From assembly GCA_020846975.1 (NCBI GenBank), contig JADLCX010000026.1, forward strand, positions 1 through 64,000: a DNA stretch of 64,000 bases. The letters are read 5' to 3'. Below, in pieces: positions 36,650 through 45,834 of the stretch. A program made the position numbers and the translations under genes. Below the pieces are notes generated by a model that was not told the DNA's origin, ran no database searches, and worked only from the letters and a program-made list of their open reading frames with translations. Every line of letters begins with the position of its first letter. The first letter of the stretch is position 1. The stretch comes from Phycisphaerales bacterium. Its GTDB lineage: Bacteria; Planctomycetota; Phycisphaerae; Phycisphaerales; UBA1924.

Positions 36650-38146
36650 ATGACACCGATCCAGCGGTTCCTACCCGATGTCGAGATGCCCGTAGACCTT
36701 TCGCAACCGCTCGAATCCCTCCCCGACCCGCTTCCGATCGAGCCGATCACGCGGCCGTTCGCGGCCACGATCCAGCCTCCGGGCTCCAAGTCGATCACCA
36801 ACCGGGCGCTCCTCCTGGCCGCGCTCGCCGATGGCGCCAGCACGCTGAGGGGCGCGTTGGTCGATGCGGATGACGCGAAGGTGATGATCGCCGCGCTCCG
36901 CAAGTTGGGAGCGAAGATCGAGGTCCAACCCACCGATCGCGGCGACACCTTGCGGGTGGTTGGTGTCAACGGATCATGGCGCAATGATGCGGAAATCACG
37001 CTCGATCTGCACAACGCCGGTACGGCGACGCGGTTTCTGGCGGCCGCGGCGATTCTCGCCGGTCGGAAGGGCGATGGGCACGCGGGCACTCTTGACGCCG
37101 GTCACGCACCGATCGTCATCGATGGAGACGAACGGATGCGGCAGCGACCGATCCGCGAACTCACCGACGCCCTGGAGGTTCTGCATGCCCGGGTCGAGTT
37201 TCTTGGAACCCCGGGCTACCCGCCGATACGGATTCATCCGCGACGTGACTGGATGGATCCGGAAGAACTGACGTTCGGTCGAACAGCATCCAGCCAGTTC
37301 ATCTCCGCCGTGCTGCTCATCGCGCCGTGGCTCGAGTACGGGCTGACGGTCCGGTTCGGCCGGGGCATCACGAGCGAACCGTACGTTTCGATGACGATTG
37401 AGTTGCTCCGACGGTTGAAGGTGCCTCTGATCGACAACCGGCCGGCATCGGTGCATATCGGTCATCAGCGGGATCCGGAGGGCCGGCCCTTCCCTAGCGT
37501 GGGACCGGGTGTCAAGGCGTTTGACCTTGACATCGAGCCGGATGCTTCCGGAGCGACGTACTTCCAAGCCGCGGCCGCGCTCGTGCCGGGAGCGCGAGTT
37601 ACCATCACCGGACTTGATCTCGGCCCGCGCGGCTCGCTGCAGGGCGATGCCCGGTTTGTGTCGCTGCTGACCGCGGCGGGTTGCCGCGTCGAACGATCCG
37701 GCGGGTTGACCGTTCATGGTCCTGAACGGCTGTGCGCGGTCGATCGTGATCTCTCCGACATGCCGGACACCGCCATGACGGCGGCCGTCCTGGCCTGCTT
37801 CGCCGAGGGTGCTACGACGCTGCGCGGCCTGCGCACTCTGCGTGTCAAGGAGACCGACCGGCTGGCGGCGTTGCGGACCGAACTCACCAAGCTCGGAGCC
37901 AGCGTGGAGATCTGCACGCAAGGCGACGATGAATGCCTGCGCATCACACCACCGCCCGCCCTGCCTCCCTCGACCCGCGGCCCTGGACCCTCAACCCTTT
38001 CCTTCGCCACCTACAACGACCATCGCATGGCGATGGCGCTCGCGCTGGTCGGGCTTCGCGTGCCCGGTGTTGCGATCCACAACCCGGCGTGCGTAGCGAA
38101 AACCTACCCGCATTTCTGGCGAGACCTGGCACGGCTCTATGCTTGA
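36650..38146 (+). CDS. aroA: 3-phosphoshikimate 1-carboxyvinyltransferase (EPSP synthase)
   Basis: A 498-residue shikimate-pathway enzyme that adds enolpyruvate from PEP to shikimate 3-phosphate. Family motifs in order: PPGSKSITNRALLLAALADG near residue 43, LDLHNAGTATRFLAAAA near 120, RQRPIRELTDAL, LRVKETDRLAALRTEL near 400 and YNDHRMAMALALVGL near 459. It is longer than the usual 430, with an N-terminal 40-residue extension and a Pro-rich insert (ALPPSTRGPGPSTLSF) before the last motif. The ATG at 36650 lacks a good ribosome-binding site; one at 36686 is possible. It follows the GroES-like gene by 29 bp. Confidence 0.95.
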   Translation: MTPIQRFLPDVEMPVDLSQPLESLPDPLPIEPITRPFAATIQPPGSKSITNRALLLAALADGASTLRGALVDADDAKVMIAALRKLGAKIEVQPTDRGDTLRVVGVNGSWRNDAEITLDLHNAGTATRFLAAAAILAGRKGDGHAGTLDAGHAPIVIDGDERMRQRPIRELTDALEVLHARVEFLGTPGYPPIRIHPRRDWMDPEELTFGRTASSQFISAVLLIAPWLEYGLTVRFGRGITSEPYVSMTIELLRRLKVPLIDNRPASVHIGHQRDPEGRPFPSVGPGVKAFDLDIEPDASGATYFQAAAALVPGARVTITGLDLGPRGSLQGDARFVSLLTAAGCRVERSGGLTVHGPERLCAVDRDLSDMPDTAMTAAVLACFAEGATTLRGLRTLRVKETDRLAALRTELTKLGASVEICTQGDDECLRITPPPALPPSTRGPGPSTLSFATYNDHRMAMALALVGLRVPGVAIHNPACVAKTYPHFWRDLARLYA

Positions 38147-38151
38147 GGCCG

Positions 38152-39081
38152 ATGTCCGCGACCGCCGACAATGTCTCTCGAGCCTCGTCCGCGACGCTGG
38201 TTGGCCTGGCGGTCAATATCGCCCTGGCCCTGGTCAAACTTATCGCGGGTATCCTCGGTCACTCGTACGCCCTCATCGCCGATGCCGTCGAGTCGATCGC
38301 GGATATCGCGGGCTCGGTGGTCATCTGGGGCGGATTGCACATCGGGGCTCGTCCCGCAGACGACAACCACCCCTACGGGCATGGGAAAGCCGAGGCCCTC
38401 GCCGCGCTGGTCGTGGCGACACTGGTGGTTGTGGCGGGTATCGGAATCATCGTCAAGTCGATTCACATGACGCTGACGCCGCACGGGTCGCCCGCGCTGT
38501 TCACGCTCCCCGTGCTCATGCTGGTCGTCGTGGTCAAGTTTGCGCTCAGTCGCTACGTCGAGCGAATCGCCCGCGCCGAAGGCAAGGATGCCGTCCACGT
38601 GGATGCCGGGCACCACCTCTCGGACGCAATCACCTCCGCGGCCGCGTTCATCGGGATTTCCGCCGCGCTGCTCGCCAAGCACCGCTTCGAGATGGGCGAC
38701 CGTTGGGCCAGCGCCGACGACTGGGCCGCTCTGCTCGCGGGCCTGATCATCCTGTACAACGGCGCCCGCCTGGCGCGCCTCCCGCTGCGCGAACTCATGG
38801 ATGCCGAACCCACGCAGGTGCTCGACGAGGCCCGCCGCATCGCCCTGAGCGTCGAGGGCGTGCGCGGAATCGAGAAGACCCGCGCCCGAACGAGCGGCAG
38901 CCGCCACTACCTCGACATGCATATCGAGGTCGACCCCGCGATGACGGTGGCCGATGCGCACGTCATCACCGGCAAGGTCAAGCACGCGATCCGCGCGGCG
39001 CAGTCAACAGTTGCCGACGTGCTGATCCATGTCGAACCGCACGACCCGGGAGCCGGTGAGGGGAGCCATTCCGGTCGGTGA
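38152..39081 (+). CDS. Cation diffusion facilitator family efflux protein
   Basis: A 309-residue inner-membrane divalent-metal/proton antiporter. Six spans are visible. The metal site of the transmembrane region is in SYALIADAVESIADIAGS near residue 38 and VDAGHHLSDAITS near 148. The family loop HPYGHGKAEAL is near 74. The C-terminal cytosolic domain ends with an RTRTSGS-like segment and HYLDMHIEVDP. The metal is unknown. The ATG at 38152 lies 6 bp after the aroA stop, so it is probably cotranscribed with pyrC-groES-aroA; it converges on the kinase gene. Confidence 0.92.
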   Translation: MSATADNVSRASSATLVGLAVNIALALVKLIAGILGHSYALIADAVESIADIAGSVVIWGGLHIGARPADDNHPYGHGKAEALAALVVATLVVVAGIGIIVKSIHMTLTPHGSPALFTLPVLMLVVVVKFALSRYVERIARAEGKDAVHVDAGHHLSDAITSAAAFIGISAALLAKHRFEMGDRWASADDWAALLAGLIILYNGARLARLPLRELMDAEPTQVLDEARRIALSVEGVRGIEKTRARTSGSRHYLDMHIEVDPAMTVADAHVITGKVKHAIRAAQSTVADVLIHVEPHDPGAGEGSHSGR

Positions 39082-39151
39082 TCGCCGCTCGCTCGCACCC
39101 TCATCCGCCTCAGCGCCGAGCCTCGTGGCGCCGAGGAGTCGAGTCACAGCG

Positions 39152-42100
39152 TCACAGCGTCGGTCTTGCGTCCAGCCATGTCAAGGTCTCGGCCACCACC
39201 GACTCCACCGCCGCTTCGCGCGCCGCACGCACTTCACCATCGAACCCCTCCCCGAGCGTGGCTCGACAAGTCGCCATTGTCGCGGCGATCTGCGCTTCAC
39301 GCCGGGCGGATCGCTTCATTCCCGTCGCCTCGCGCAGGGCCATCGCGGCCTCTGTGAGCCTGACCGCCCGCGCGTACTCTCCACCCAGGATCGCCAGTTC
39401 CGTGATCGCTTCGAGCGACAACGCCAGCCCACCCCGATCCGCGAGCGAGCGTCGGATCTCCATCGCTTCCGCCATCAGTGCTGCTGCCCGCGCAGGTTGT
39501 CTCCTCGCCACGGCCACACCGCCGAGGTTGCTCGACGCGAGCGCCAGCCCCGGGGCGTTCCCGCACTCGCGACACAGCCTGACCGAGCGTTCGTACTGCG
39601 TGTCGGCGGTGTCGAGATCGCCGGCATCCTCCGCGACCGTGCCGAGATTGTTGCAGATGCGTGAAAGGGCGAGCCGGTTGCCCTCACGCTGGTAGATCGT
39701 GCGAGCCCGCTCGTAAAGCTCTCGGGCAAGATTCAACGCCCCACGCTGGCGGGCGACGACGCCGAGGTTCATCAGCGCATCCGCCTCGCCGGGCTCGTCT
39801 TTCTCCGCACGTCGGATGCGCAACGCCTCGTCGTACCGCTCGCACGCCGATTCGAGAAGCCCCTTCTGCCGATCAACGTTGCCGAGACTCACCAGCGCGG
39901 ATGCCTCGCATCGCCGGTCGCCAGCAAGCCGGGAGTGTTCCAACCCACGGTGCAACGCGGCGGCCGCGCCCTCCAGATCGCCCTGCGCCCGAGCAAGCAC
40001 CCCCAAGCCAACCTGCGCACGACCGATCGCGCCGACCTCGGCGGTGCACGCCCGCTGCCCAAGAGCCTCCGCAGTGAGCGATCGCCCGAGCGTCAGTTGA
40101 CCGCGCGTGAACCAATAGTCGGACAGATCGGCCACGATGGACAGCGATCGCTCGGCGCGGCCCCCCTCTCCACCCACCGCATCCTTCCCATCACCCCCAC
40201 CGGATCCCCAGTGGATCGCGGCCACGAGGTTGTCATGTTCAATATCGAGCGCCTCCAGCCAACTCTGCTGAAGCTCGCGGCGCAGCCCGAGCCGAGCTCG
40301 TCCGGCGAGCCCGGCAAAGTAGTTCTGGTGTCGATCCCGCAACGCGAACGCGGCGTCATTGATCTCGGCCGTCAGCATCTCCGCGGCGCGCTGACGCACG
40401 CTTTCGAGCAGGCGATAGCGCGGCGAACAGTCTCCTTCACGCGAGGAGTGAGCATCTTCAACCACGACCATCGACTTGTCCACCAGCCTCGAAAGCGTGT
40501 CGAGCACATCGGCTGCGGACAACCCCTGCGATCCGGTTGTACTCGGTTGTTCGGACCCGTCCGGACAGATGCTCTCCACGGCTTCCAGGTCGAAGCCGCC
40601 CCAGAACACGCTCAGCCTCATCAACAACTTCCGCTCATCGTCGGTCAGAAGGCGGATCGACCAGTCAATGGCCGCCCTGAGCGTCTGATGCCGCTCCAGC
40701 GAGGTGCGGCTTCCACCGGCAAGCAGGCGAAACTGGTCCTCAAGCCTTTTCGCAATCTGCTCGATGCTCAGCATCTTCACCTTGGCCGCCGCGAGCTCGA
40801 TCGCGAGCGGAATCCCGTCAAGTCGGCGGCAGATCTGAGCCACCGTCACCGCATCCTTTTCACCGAATGCAAACCCCGGCTTGGCAGACCGGGCTCGCTC
40901 AAGAAACAAGACAACCGCCTCGCTGTGCATGGCGGCTCGAGCGGTCGCTCCCGGCAAGGGTGTGCGGCCCGGCATGTTCGGGAATGTCGTTCCCGGACCA
41001 CGCGAAGAGCCGTCCCCGAACAGCCCATCGTCCTTCGGCAGGCTCAGAGAAGGAACCTTCCACACCACTTCCCCCGTGGTTCCCAGCGCTTCGCGGCTGG
41101 TGGCCAGGACTCTCACCCCATGACACTGCCGCACCACCTTCTCCACCGTTGCGGCGGTCTCCCCCAGGACGTGCTCGCAGTTGTCGAGCACGACCAGCAT
41201 CCGTCGATTGCGCAGGCCGTCGACAAGGCGATCCATGACCGGCGAGCCGCCGTCGTCGCGGATCCCCAGCTCCGAGGCGATCGCCCCGACCACCAGCCGC
41301 CCGCCGGAAACACCGGCGAGTTCGACCATCCACACGCCATCAGGAAACGTCCCGAGCAGTTCCTCCGCGACGCGGTGGGCCAGTCGCGTCTTGCCGCACC
41401 CGGCCGACCCGACAAGCGTCGTCACAACTCCGCCGACGCTGTTCCCAACCAGGCGCTTGATTTCGGCAACCTGCTCGCCGCGGCCAACAAACGTCGTCAA
41501 CTGACGCGGCAGGTTGCTTGGCGCCGAGGTCCGCTCGGGCGCTGAACTGTCAACGATGCCGACCGAGCTTGTTGCCAGCACACCCGCGACGCCATTGGTT
41601 GAAGCGCCTTCCGAGCACGCGCGTTCGAGCGCCACCCTCAGCTCGTGCGCCTCAACCGTGCGCTGCGATCGATCCTTGATCAGGCTGCGCTTCAGAAGCC
41701 CGCGAACCTCCTCGGAAATCGCGGCGGGCAGCAGCGACCAATCCGGCTCGCCCAGAAGCGTGGCCGCGAGCGAGTCGGTGAGCGTCGCGCCCGGAAAAGC
41801 GCGGCGGCCCGTCAGCGCTTCGTAGAACACGCACCCCAGAGCCCACACATCCGCCCTCTGGTCCGCGGGCTGTCCTCGGGCCTGTTCCGGGCTCATGAAG
41901 CCCGGCGAGCCCATGATGACGCCGTGGCGAGTGCGCTCGGGCGGGGCGGCGGTGTCCCGGTGCCGCACTTCGATCGTTGCAAGAGTCCCGGTTTCGTTCG
42001 GCGTGCCGATCGTCGAACACTCTGCCGGCCCGGTCGCCGGAACCAGTTTGGCCAAGCCGAAGTCCAGGACCTTGGCCACGCGGGCGGGCGCCGGGGTGAT

Positions 42101-42535
42101 GCGGATGTTGTCGGGCTTCAAGTCACGGTGAACCAGGCCCCGGCTGTGGGCCGCCTCCACACCTCGCGCCACTTGCGCGAGCAAGCCCAGCATCTCGGCG
42201 AGTCCGCCCCCAAGCGAGAACCACCCACGGGAGTACTCGCCGAGCGACTGACCCGGCACATACTCCAACACCAGGTAGGAGGCCCCCTCCCACTCTTCAA
42301 GGCTGTAGATTTGCGCCACATTCGGATGGTTGACCGTCGCCAGCAGCCTCGCTTCCTGCCGGAGTCGCTCCATGCGCTCTGGCTCGCCCGCAACCGGCGC
42401 GGGCAGCGCTTTGATCGCGACTTCGCGATCCAACCGCAGATCACGACCCAGATAGACCACCCCCATCCCACCGCGCCCCAGCTCGGCCGTCAGCGAGTAT
42501 CCGCCCCCCACGCCCACTCGGCAAGGCAACTTCAT
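39152..42535 (-). CDS. Ser/Thr kinase fused to NB-type ATPase and TPR repeats
   Basis: A 1127-residue cytosolic regulatory protein in three parts. Residues 13-270 are a Hanks-type kinase, with GRGGMGVVYLGRD, the VAIK lysine, HRDLKPDN near 136, DFGLAK and the GSPGFMSPEQARG activation segment. Residues 345-690 are an AfsR/LuxR-type ATPase with TLVGSAGCGKTRLAHRVAEE near 377 (Walker A), MLVVLDNCEHVL (Walker B), LATSREAL and RLDGIPLAIELAAAKV. Residues 800-1110 are TPR repeats (ALMNLGVVARQRGALNLARE and others). It may phosphorylate an unknown target in response to a partner bound by the TPR array. The ATG at 42535 follows GGGAG by 6 bp. It converges on the CDF gene. Confidence 0.93.
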   Translation of the reverse strand: MKLPCRVGVGGGYSLTAELGRGGMGVVYLGRDLRLDREVAIKALPAPVAGEPERMERLRQEARLLATVNHPNVAQIYSLEEWEGASYLVLEYVPGQSLGEYSRGWFSLGGGLAEMLGLLAQVARGVEAAHSRGLVHRDLKPDNIRITPAPARVAKVLDFGLAKLVPATGPAECSTIGTPNETGTLATIEVRHRDTAAPPERTRHGVIMGSPGFMSPEQARGQPADQRADVWALGCVFYEALTGRRAFPGATLTDSLAATLLGEPDWSLLPAAISEEVRGLLKRSLIKDRSQRTVEAHELRVALERACSEGASTNGVAGVLATSSVGIVDSSAPERTSAPSNLPRQLTTFVGRGEQVAEIKRLVGNSVGGVVTTLVGSAGCGKTRLAHRVAEELLGTFPDGVWMVELAGVSGGRLVVGAIASELGIRDDGGSPVMDRLVDGLRNRRMLVVLDNCEHVLGETAATVEKVVRQCHGVRVLATSREALGTTGEVVWKVPSLSLPKDDGLFGDGSSRGPGTTFPNMPGRTPLPGATARAAMHSEAVVLFLERARSAKPGFAFGEKDAVTVAQICRRLDGIPLAIELAAAKVKMLSIEQIAKRLEDQFRLLAGGSRTSLERHQTLRAAIDWSIRLLTDDERKLLMRLSVFWGGFDLEAVESICPDGSEQPSTTGSQGLSAADVLDTLSRLVDKSMVVVEDAHSSREGDCSPRYRLLESVRQRAAEMLTAEINDAAFALRDRHQNYFAGLAGRARLGLRRELQQSWLEALDIEHDNLVAAIHWGSGGGDGKDAVGGEGGRAERSLSIVADLSDYWFTRGQLTLGRSLTAEALGQRACTAEVGAIGRAQVGLGVLARAQGDLEGAAAALHRGLEHSRLAGDRRCEASALVSLGNVDRQKGLLESACERYDEALRIRRAEKDEPGEADALMNLGVVARQRGALNLARELYERARTIYQREGNRLALSRICNNLGTVAEDAGDLDTADTQYERSVRLCRECGNAPGLALASSNLGGVAVARRQPARAAALMAEAMEIRRSLADRGGLALSLEAITELAILGGEYARAVRLTEAAMALREATGMKRSARREAQIAATMATCRATLGEGFDGEVRAAREAAVESVVAETLTWLDARPTL

Positions 42536-42701
42536 CCGTGCTCCCGTCGGATCGCCGCGACTCCCACGTCCACGGCGATCATCCGCGTGCGGTTGATCGT
42601 CATCGAATCGTACCAGATCGGGCGGAGGGCTGGGAAGGGCTACCGAGTGGCTTGGTCGAACGCGGCGACGCATCAGGGCCTCGCCCGGCCCGGCTTGGCT
42701 G

Positions 42702-43229
42702 TCATTCGTACCGCTTGCCGGCAAACTCGATCCAACCGCCCTGCTTCGAGCGGCCATACTTCGGCGCATGGGTGAAGTGGACAGTCCCGCCCTTCTCCGT
42801 CCATTCATATTCTCCTCGGAACCGCAGGGTGTCGCCTGCTTGCACGGGGACTCGCGACGCAACATCGATGTTGTGGGCGAGCAGGACCGTCACGTCCGCG
42901 CTGACTTCGATGAGCACGCGCTGATGCCGATCGCTGCGGCCGTCGTCGGTTTGGTTGTCATCCGGCAGCAACTTGACCACGCGCCCGCTCGCCTCGACCC
43001 AGGCATCGGACTTTCGGCTCCGGAACAACTGCGCGATACCGCCGTCGGACCTCGCGGAGACTTCCCGCGGCGTATCGGCCCGCGGCACCGCGCCCGGCTT
43101 GGCCGGGCCCGACGCCGATGACGAAGGCTGACCGGATGGAGGACGCAGCAGATAGGCCGCCGCGGCCGCGACCACGAGCAAGGCCGTCACCCAGAGCGGT
43201 CGCTTGGCACGTGTCGATCGGTTGGTCAT
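42702..43229 (-). CDS. DUF3465-like membrane-anchored protein
   Basis: A 175-residue protein with an N-terminal membrane anchor (LWVTALLVVAAAAAYLL), a Ser/Ala/Pro linker, then a domain with RVLIEVSADVTVLLAHNIDVA and GDTLRFRGEYEWTEKGGTVHF, ending KQGGWIEFAGKRYE. The last part resembles the DUF3465 family, whose OB-like fold is of unknown role. The start at 43229 (MTNRST) follows a basic stretch. It lies 166 bp before the kinase gene on the same strand and is divergent from the nitrilase gene (75 bp). Confidence 0.75.
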   Translation of the reverse strand: MTNRSTRAKRPLWVTALLVVAAAAAYLLRPPSGQPSSSASGPAKPGAVPRADTPREVSARSDGGIAQLFRSRKSDAWVEASGRVVKLLPDDNQTDDGRSDRHQRVLIEVSADVTVLLAHNIDVASRVPVQAGDTLRFRGEYEWTEKGGTVHFTHAPKYGRSKQGGWIEFAGKRYE

Positions 43230-43303
43230 GTTCGAGGGTAGATCGCTGATTCGCACCGATCGCCCTGAGGCCGTAGACTGTGCGGATACCCGAGGATCAC
43301 GAC

Positions 43304-44197
43304 ATGCCCCGAGTGACACGCGCCGCCCTCATCCAATGCTCCAACCCGTTGTCCGACGAGCGGGACCTGGGCAAGGTCAAGTCGGCGATGATCGAAAAAC
43401 ACCTTCCCTTGATCCGCCAAGCCGCGGAAAAGGGTGCCAAGGTCTGCTGTCTTCAGGAGATCTTCTACGGCCCGTACTTCTGCGCGGAGCAGGATACCAA
43501 GTGGTACGCGACCGCGGAGCCGATCCCTGACGGGCCCACCGTGCGGCTCATGCAGGACCTTGCGAAGAAGCACCAGATGGTCATGGTCGTGCCGATCTAC
43601 GAGGTCGATATGACGGGCGTGTATTACAACACCGCCGCGGTCGTTGACGAGACCGGCAAGTACCTCGGCAAGTACCGCAAGAAGCACATCCCGCACTGCC
43701 TTCCCGGATTCTGGGAGAAGTTCTACTTCAAGCCGGGCAACACCGGCGCGGCGGGAGAAGACGGCTCCGGCTACCCGGTCTTCCAGACCCGGTTCGGACG
43801 GATCGGGGTCTACATCTGCTACGACCGGCACTTCCCCGAGGGCGCGCGAGAACTGGGGTTGAACGGGGCGGAGATTGTCTTCAACCCGAGCGCGACCGTG
43901 GCCGGGCTCAGCGAGTATTTGTGGAAGTTGGAGCAACCCGCGCACGCCGTGGCCAACCAGTACTACGTCGGAGCCATCAACCGCGTCGGTACCGAAAAGC
44001 CCTGGTCCATCGGCGAGTTCTATGGCCAGTCCTACTTCTGCAACCCCCGCGGCAAGATCATCGTCGAAGCCTCACGCGACAAGGATGAAGTGGTCTTGGC
44101 GGACCTCGATCTCGACATGATCCAGGAAGTCCGCAACGTGTGGCAGTTCTACCGCGACCGACGGCCCGAGACGTACACGCAGATCGCCAGGGCCTGA
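43304..44197 (+). CDS. Nitrilase-superfamily amidase, beta-ureidopropionase-like
   Basis: A 297-residue C-N hydrolase. The catalytic Glu-Lys-Cys triad is in CLQEIFYG (near residue 48), YRKKHIPHCLPGF (near 128) and VYICYDRHFPEGAREL (near 175). The sequence is close to beta-ureidopropionase and N-carbamoylputrescine amidase, which remove carbamoyl groups with release of CO2 and ammonia. The ATG at 43304 follows GAGG. The NCS1 permease gene begins 61 bp later, and such permeases import uracil, allantoin or hydantoin, so the pair suits reductive pyrimidine or hydantoin catabolism. No dihydropyrimidinase is in the window. Confidence 0.9.
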   Translation: MPRVTRAALIQCSNPLSDERDLGKVKSAMIEKHLPLIRQAAEKGAKVCCLQEIFYGPYFCAEQDTKWYATAEPIPDGPTVRLMQDLAKKHQMVMVVPIYEVDMTGVYYNTAAVVDETGKYLGKYRKKHIPHCLPGFWEKFYFKPGNTGAAGEDGSGYPVFQTRFGRIGVYICYDRHFPEGARELGLNGAEIVFNPSATVAGLSEYLWKLEQPAHAVANQYYVGAINRVGTEKPWSIGEFYGQSYFCNPRGKIIVEASRDKDEVVLADLDLDMIQEVRNVWQFYRDRRPETYTQIARA

Positions 44198-44257
44198 CCA
44201 CGGCGAACCCGGCGCGGGCTGTGCTGTGAACGGGCCCTGCCAGCCGAAAACGTGGGG

Positions 44258-45739
44258 ATGGCGACACTCACCAACCCGGACCTCGCCCCCACCACCCCCG
44301 CCCAGCGCACCTGGTCCACGTGGCACATCGCCGCGCTCTGGATCGGCATGGCGGTCTGCATCCCGACCTACACGCTCGCCGCGGGCATGATCGACGCGGG
44401 CATGGCGTGGTGGCAGGCGGTGCTCACCGTCGCGCTGGGCAATCTGATCGTGCTCATCCCGATGATCCTCAACGGCCACCCCGGGGCGAAGCACGGCATC
44501 CCGTTCCCCGTGCTCATGCGCGCGAGTTTCGGCACGCGCGGCGCGAACATCCCTGCGATGCTCCGGGCCCTGGTCGCCTGCGGCTGGTTCGGAATCCAGA
44601 CCTGGATCGGCGGCGCGGCGATCTACCAGTTGTTCGCCGCGCTCGGCTGGATCGACGCGGCCGCGGATGCCTCACGGATGGTTCCCCTGCTGGGAATCTC
44701 GGGCTTGCAGGCGGCTTGTTTTCTCGCCTTCTGGGCGATCAACGTCTTCTTCATCTGGAACGGAATGAACTCCATAAAGTGGCTCGAGAGCGTCGCCGCG
44801 CCGGTGCTGATCGCCGCCGGGCTTGCGTTGCTCGCTTGGGCGATGTACAAGGTCGGCTCACCCGCCCGGCTGTTCGGCCAGGACTCGAACCTTAAGCCCG
44901 GCACGACGTTCTGGTCGGTTTTCATCCCGCAACTCACCGCGATGGTCGGTTTCTGGGCCACGCTCAGCCTCAACATCCCGGACTTCACGCGCTTCGCTCG
45001 CTCTCAGCGCTCGCAGGCCCTGGGCCAGGCGATCGGGCTCCCGACCACCATGACGTTGTTCTGCTTTATCGGGATCGCCGTGACGCAGGCGACGGTGCTG
45101 ATCTACGGGCAGGCCATCTGGGATCCCGTCACGCTGATCGGTCGGATGGGCACGCCGCTGGTCATCATCTCGTCGCTGGTCGTTCTCTCGATCGCGACAC
45201 TCAGCACGAACATCGCCGCCAACGTGGTGAGCCCCGCGAACGATTTCGCCAACCTCGCGCCCGCGCGCATCTCGTTCCGCATGGGCGGGATGATCACCGC
45301 GTGCATCGGCATCCTCATGTGCCCATGGTATCTCTACAACAACCTCGGGTCGTACACGTTCACCTGGCTCCTCGGATACTCCGCGCTGCTCGGTCCGATC
45401 GCCGGCATCATGCTCGCCGACTACTACGTGATCCGCCGAACCGAGCTCGACATCGCGGATCTCTACCGCGACACCGGGCGGTACGCCTACCGCGGCGGCT
45501 TCAACCCCTGCGCCATCATCGCGCTTGTGATCGCGGTGACGCCGAACATCCCCGGGTTCGTCAACGCGCTGGTCGCGACCGGACGCTCCTCGCAGGCCGC
45601 GCCGGCCGCTCCACCGCCGTTCCCGCATGTATTCGATGTGATCTACGGGTACGCATGGTTCCTGGGTCTCGGGCTCGCATTCCTGCTGTACACGGCGCTC
45701 ATGCAGGGATGGCGTTCATTCTCCGCCGGCGAGAGGTAG
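44258..45739 (+). CDS. NCS1-family nucleobase/hydantoin permease
   Basis: A 493-residue inner-membrane symporter with about twelve spans, of the NCS1 family that imports nucleobases, allantoin or hydantoin with a cation. Recognisable pieces are GMAVCIPTYTLAAGMI near residue 30, ACGWFGIQTWIGGAAIYQL near 112 and FWATLSLNIPDFTRFARSQR near 235, plus SIATLSTNIAANVVSPANDF. The ATG at 44258 is preceded by GTG at 44252; either could start it. It is on the same strand as the amidase, 61 bp away. The tail faces the terminator of the giant secreted protein gene. Confidence 0.9.
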   Translation: MATLTNPDLAPTTPAQRTWSTWHIAALWIGMAVCIPTYTLAAGMIDAGMAWWQAVLTVALGNLIVLIPMILNGHPGAKHGIPFPVLMRASFGTRGANIPAMLRALVACGWFGIQTWIGGAAIYQLFAALGWIDAAADASRMVPLLGISGLQAACFLAFWAINVFFIWNGMNSIKWLESVAAPVLIAAGLALLAWAMYKVGSPARLFGQDSNLKPGTTFWSVFIPQLTAMVGFWATLSLNIPDFTRFARSQRSQALGQAIGLPTTMTLFCFIGIAVTQATVLIYGQAIWDPVTLIGRMGTPLVIISSLVVLSIATLSTNIAANVVSPANDFANLAPARISFRMGGMITACIGILMCPWYLYNNLGSYTFTWLLGYSALLGPIAGIMLADYYVIRRTELDIADLYRDTGRYAYRGGFNPCAIIALVIAVTPNIPGFVNALVATGRSSQAAPAAPPPFPHVFDVIYGYAWFLGLGLAFLLYTALMQGWRSFSAGER

Positions 45740-45769
45740 AACCCGTCGCCGCGTGCGCTTGAAACGAAA

Positions 45770-45797
45770 ACCCCCTCGGCGGGAAGGCCAAGGGGGT
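45770..45797 (-). terminator. Intrinsic terminator of the giant secreted protein gene
   Basis: A stem of about 10 pairs, ACCCCCTCGGC (45770-45780) with GGCCAAGGGGGT (45786-45797), and a 5-base loop. The minus strand continues GTTTTCGTTTC. It is 38 bp after the stop at 45835. Confidence 0.85.
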
Positions 45798-45834
45798 GAT
45801 GGGTGCTTACGACAGACCCGACATCAAGCGGCGG

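Noticed and set aside
39152..43229. Kinase-ATPase-TPR and DUF3465-like pair as a phage-defence island
   Set aside because: No nuclease, methylase, toxin or mobile element adjoins them, and the neighbours are metabolic genes.
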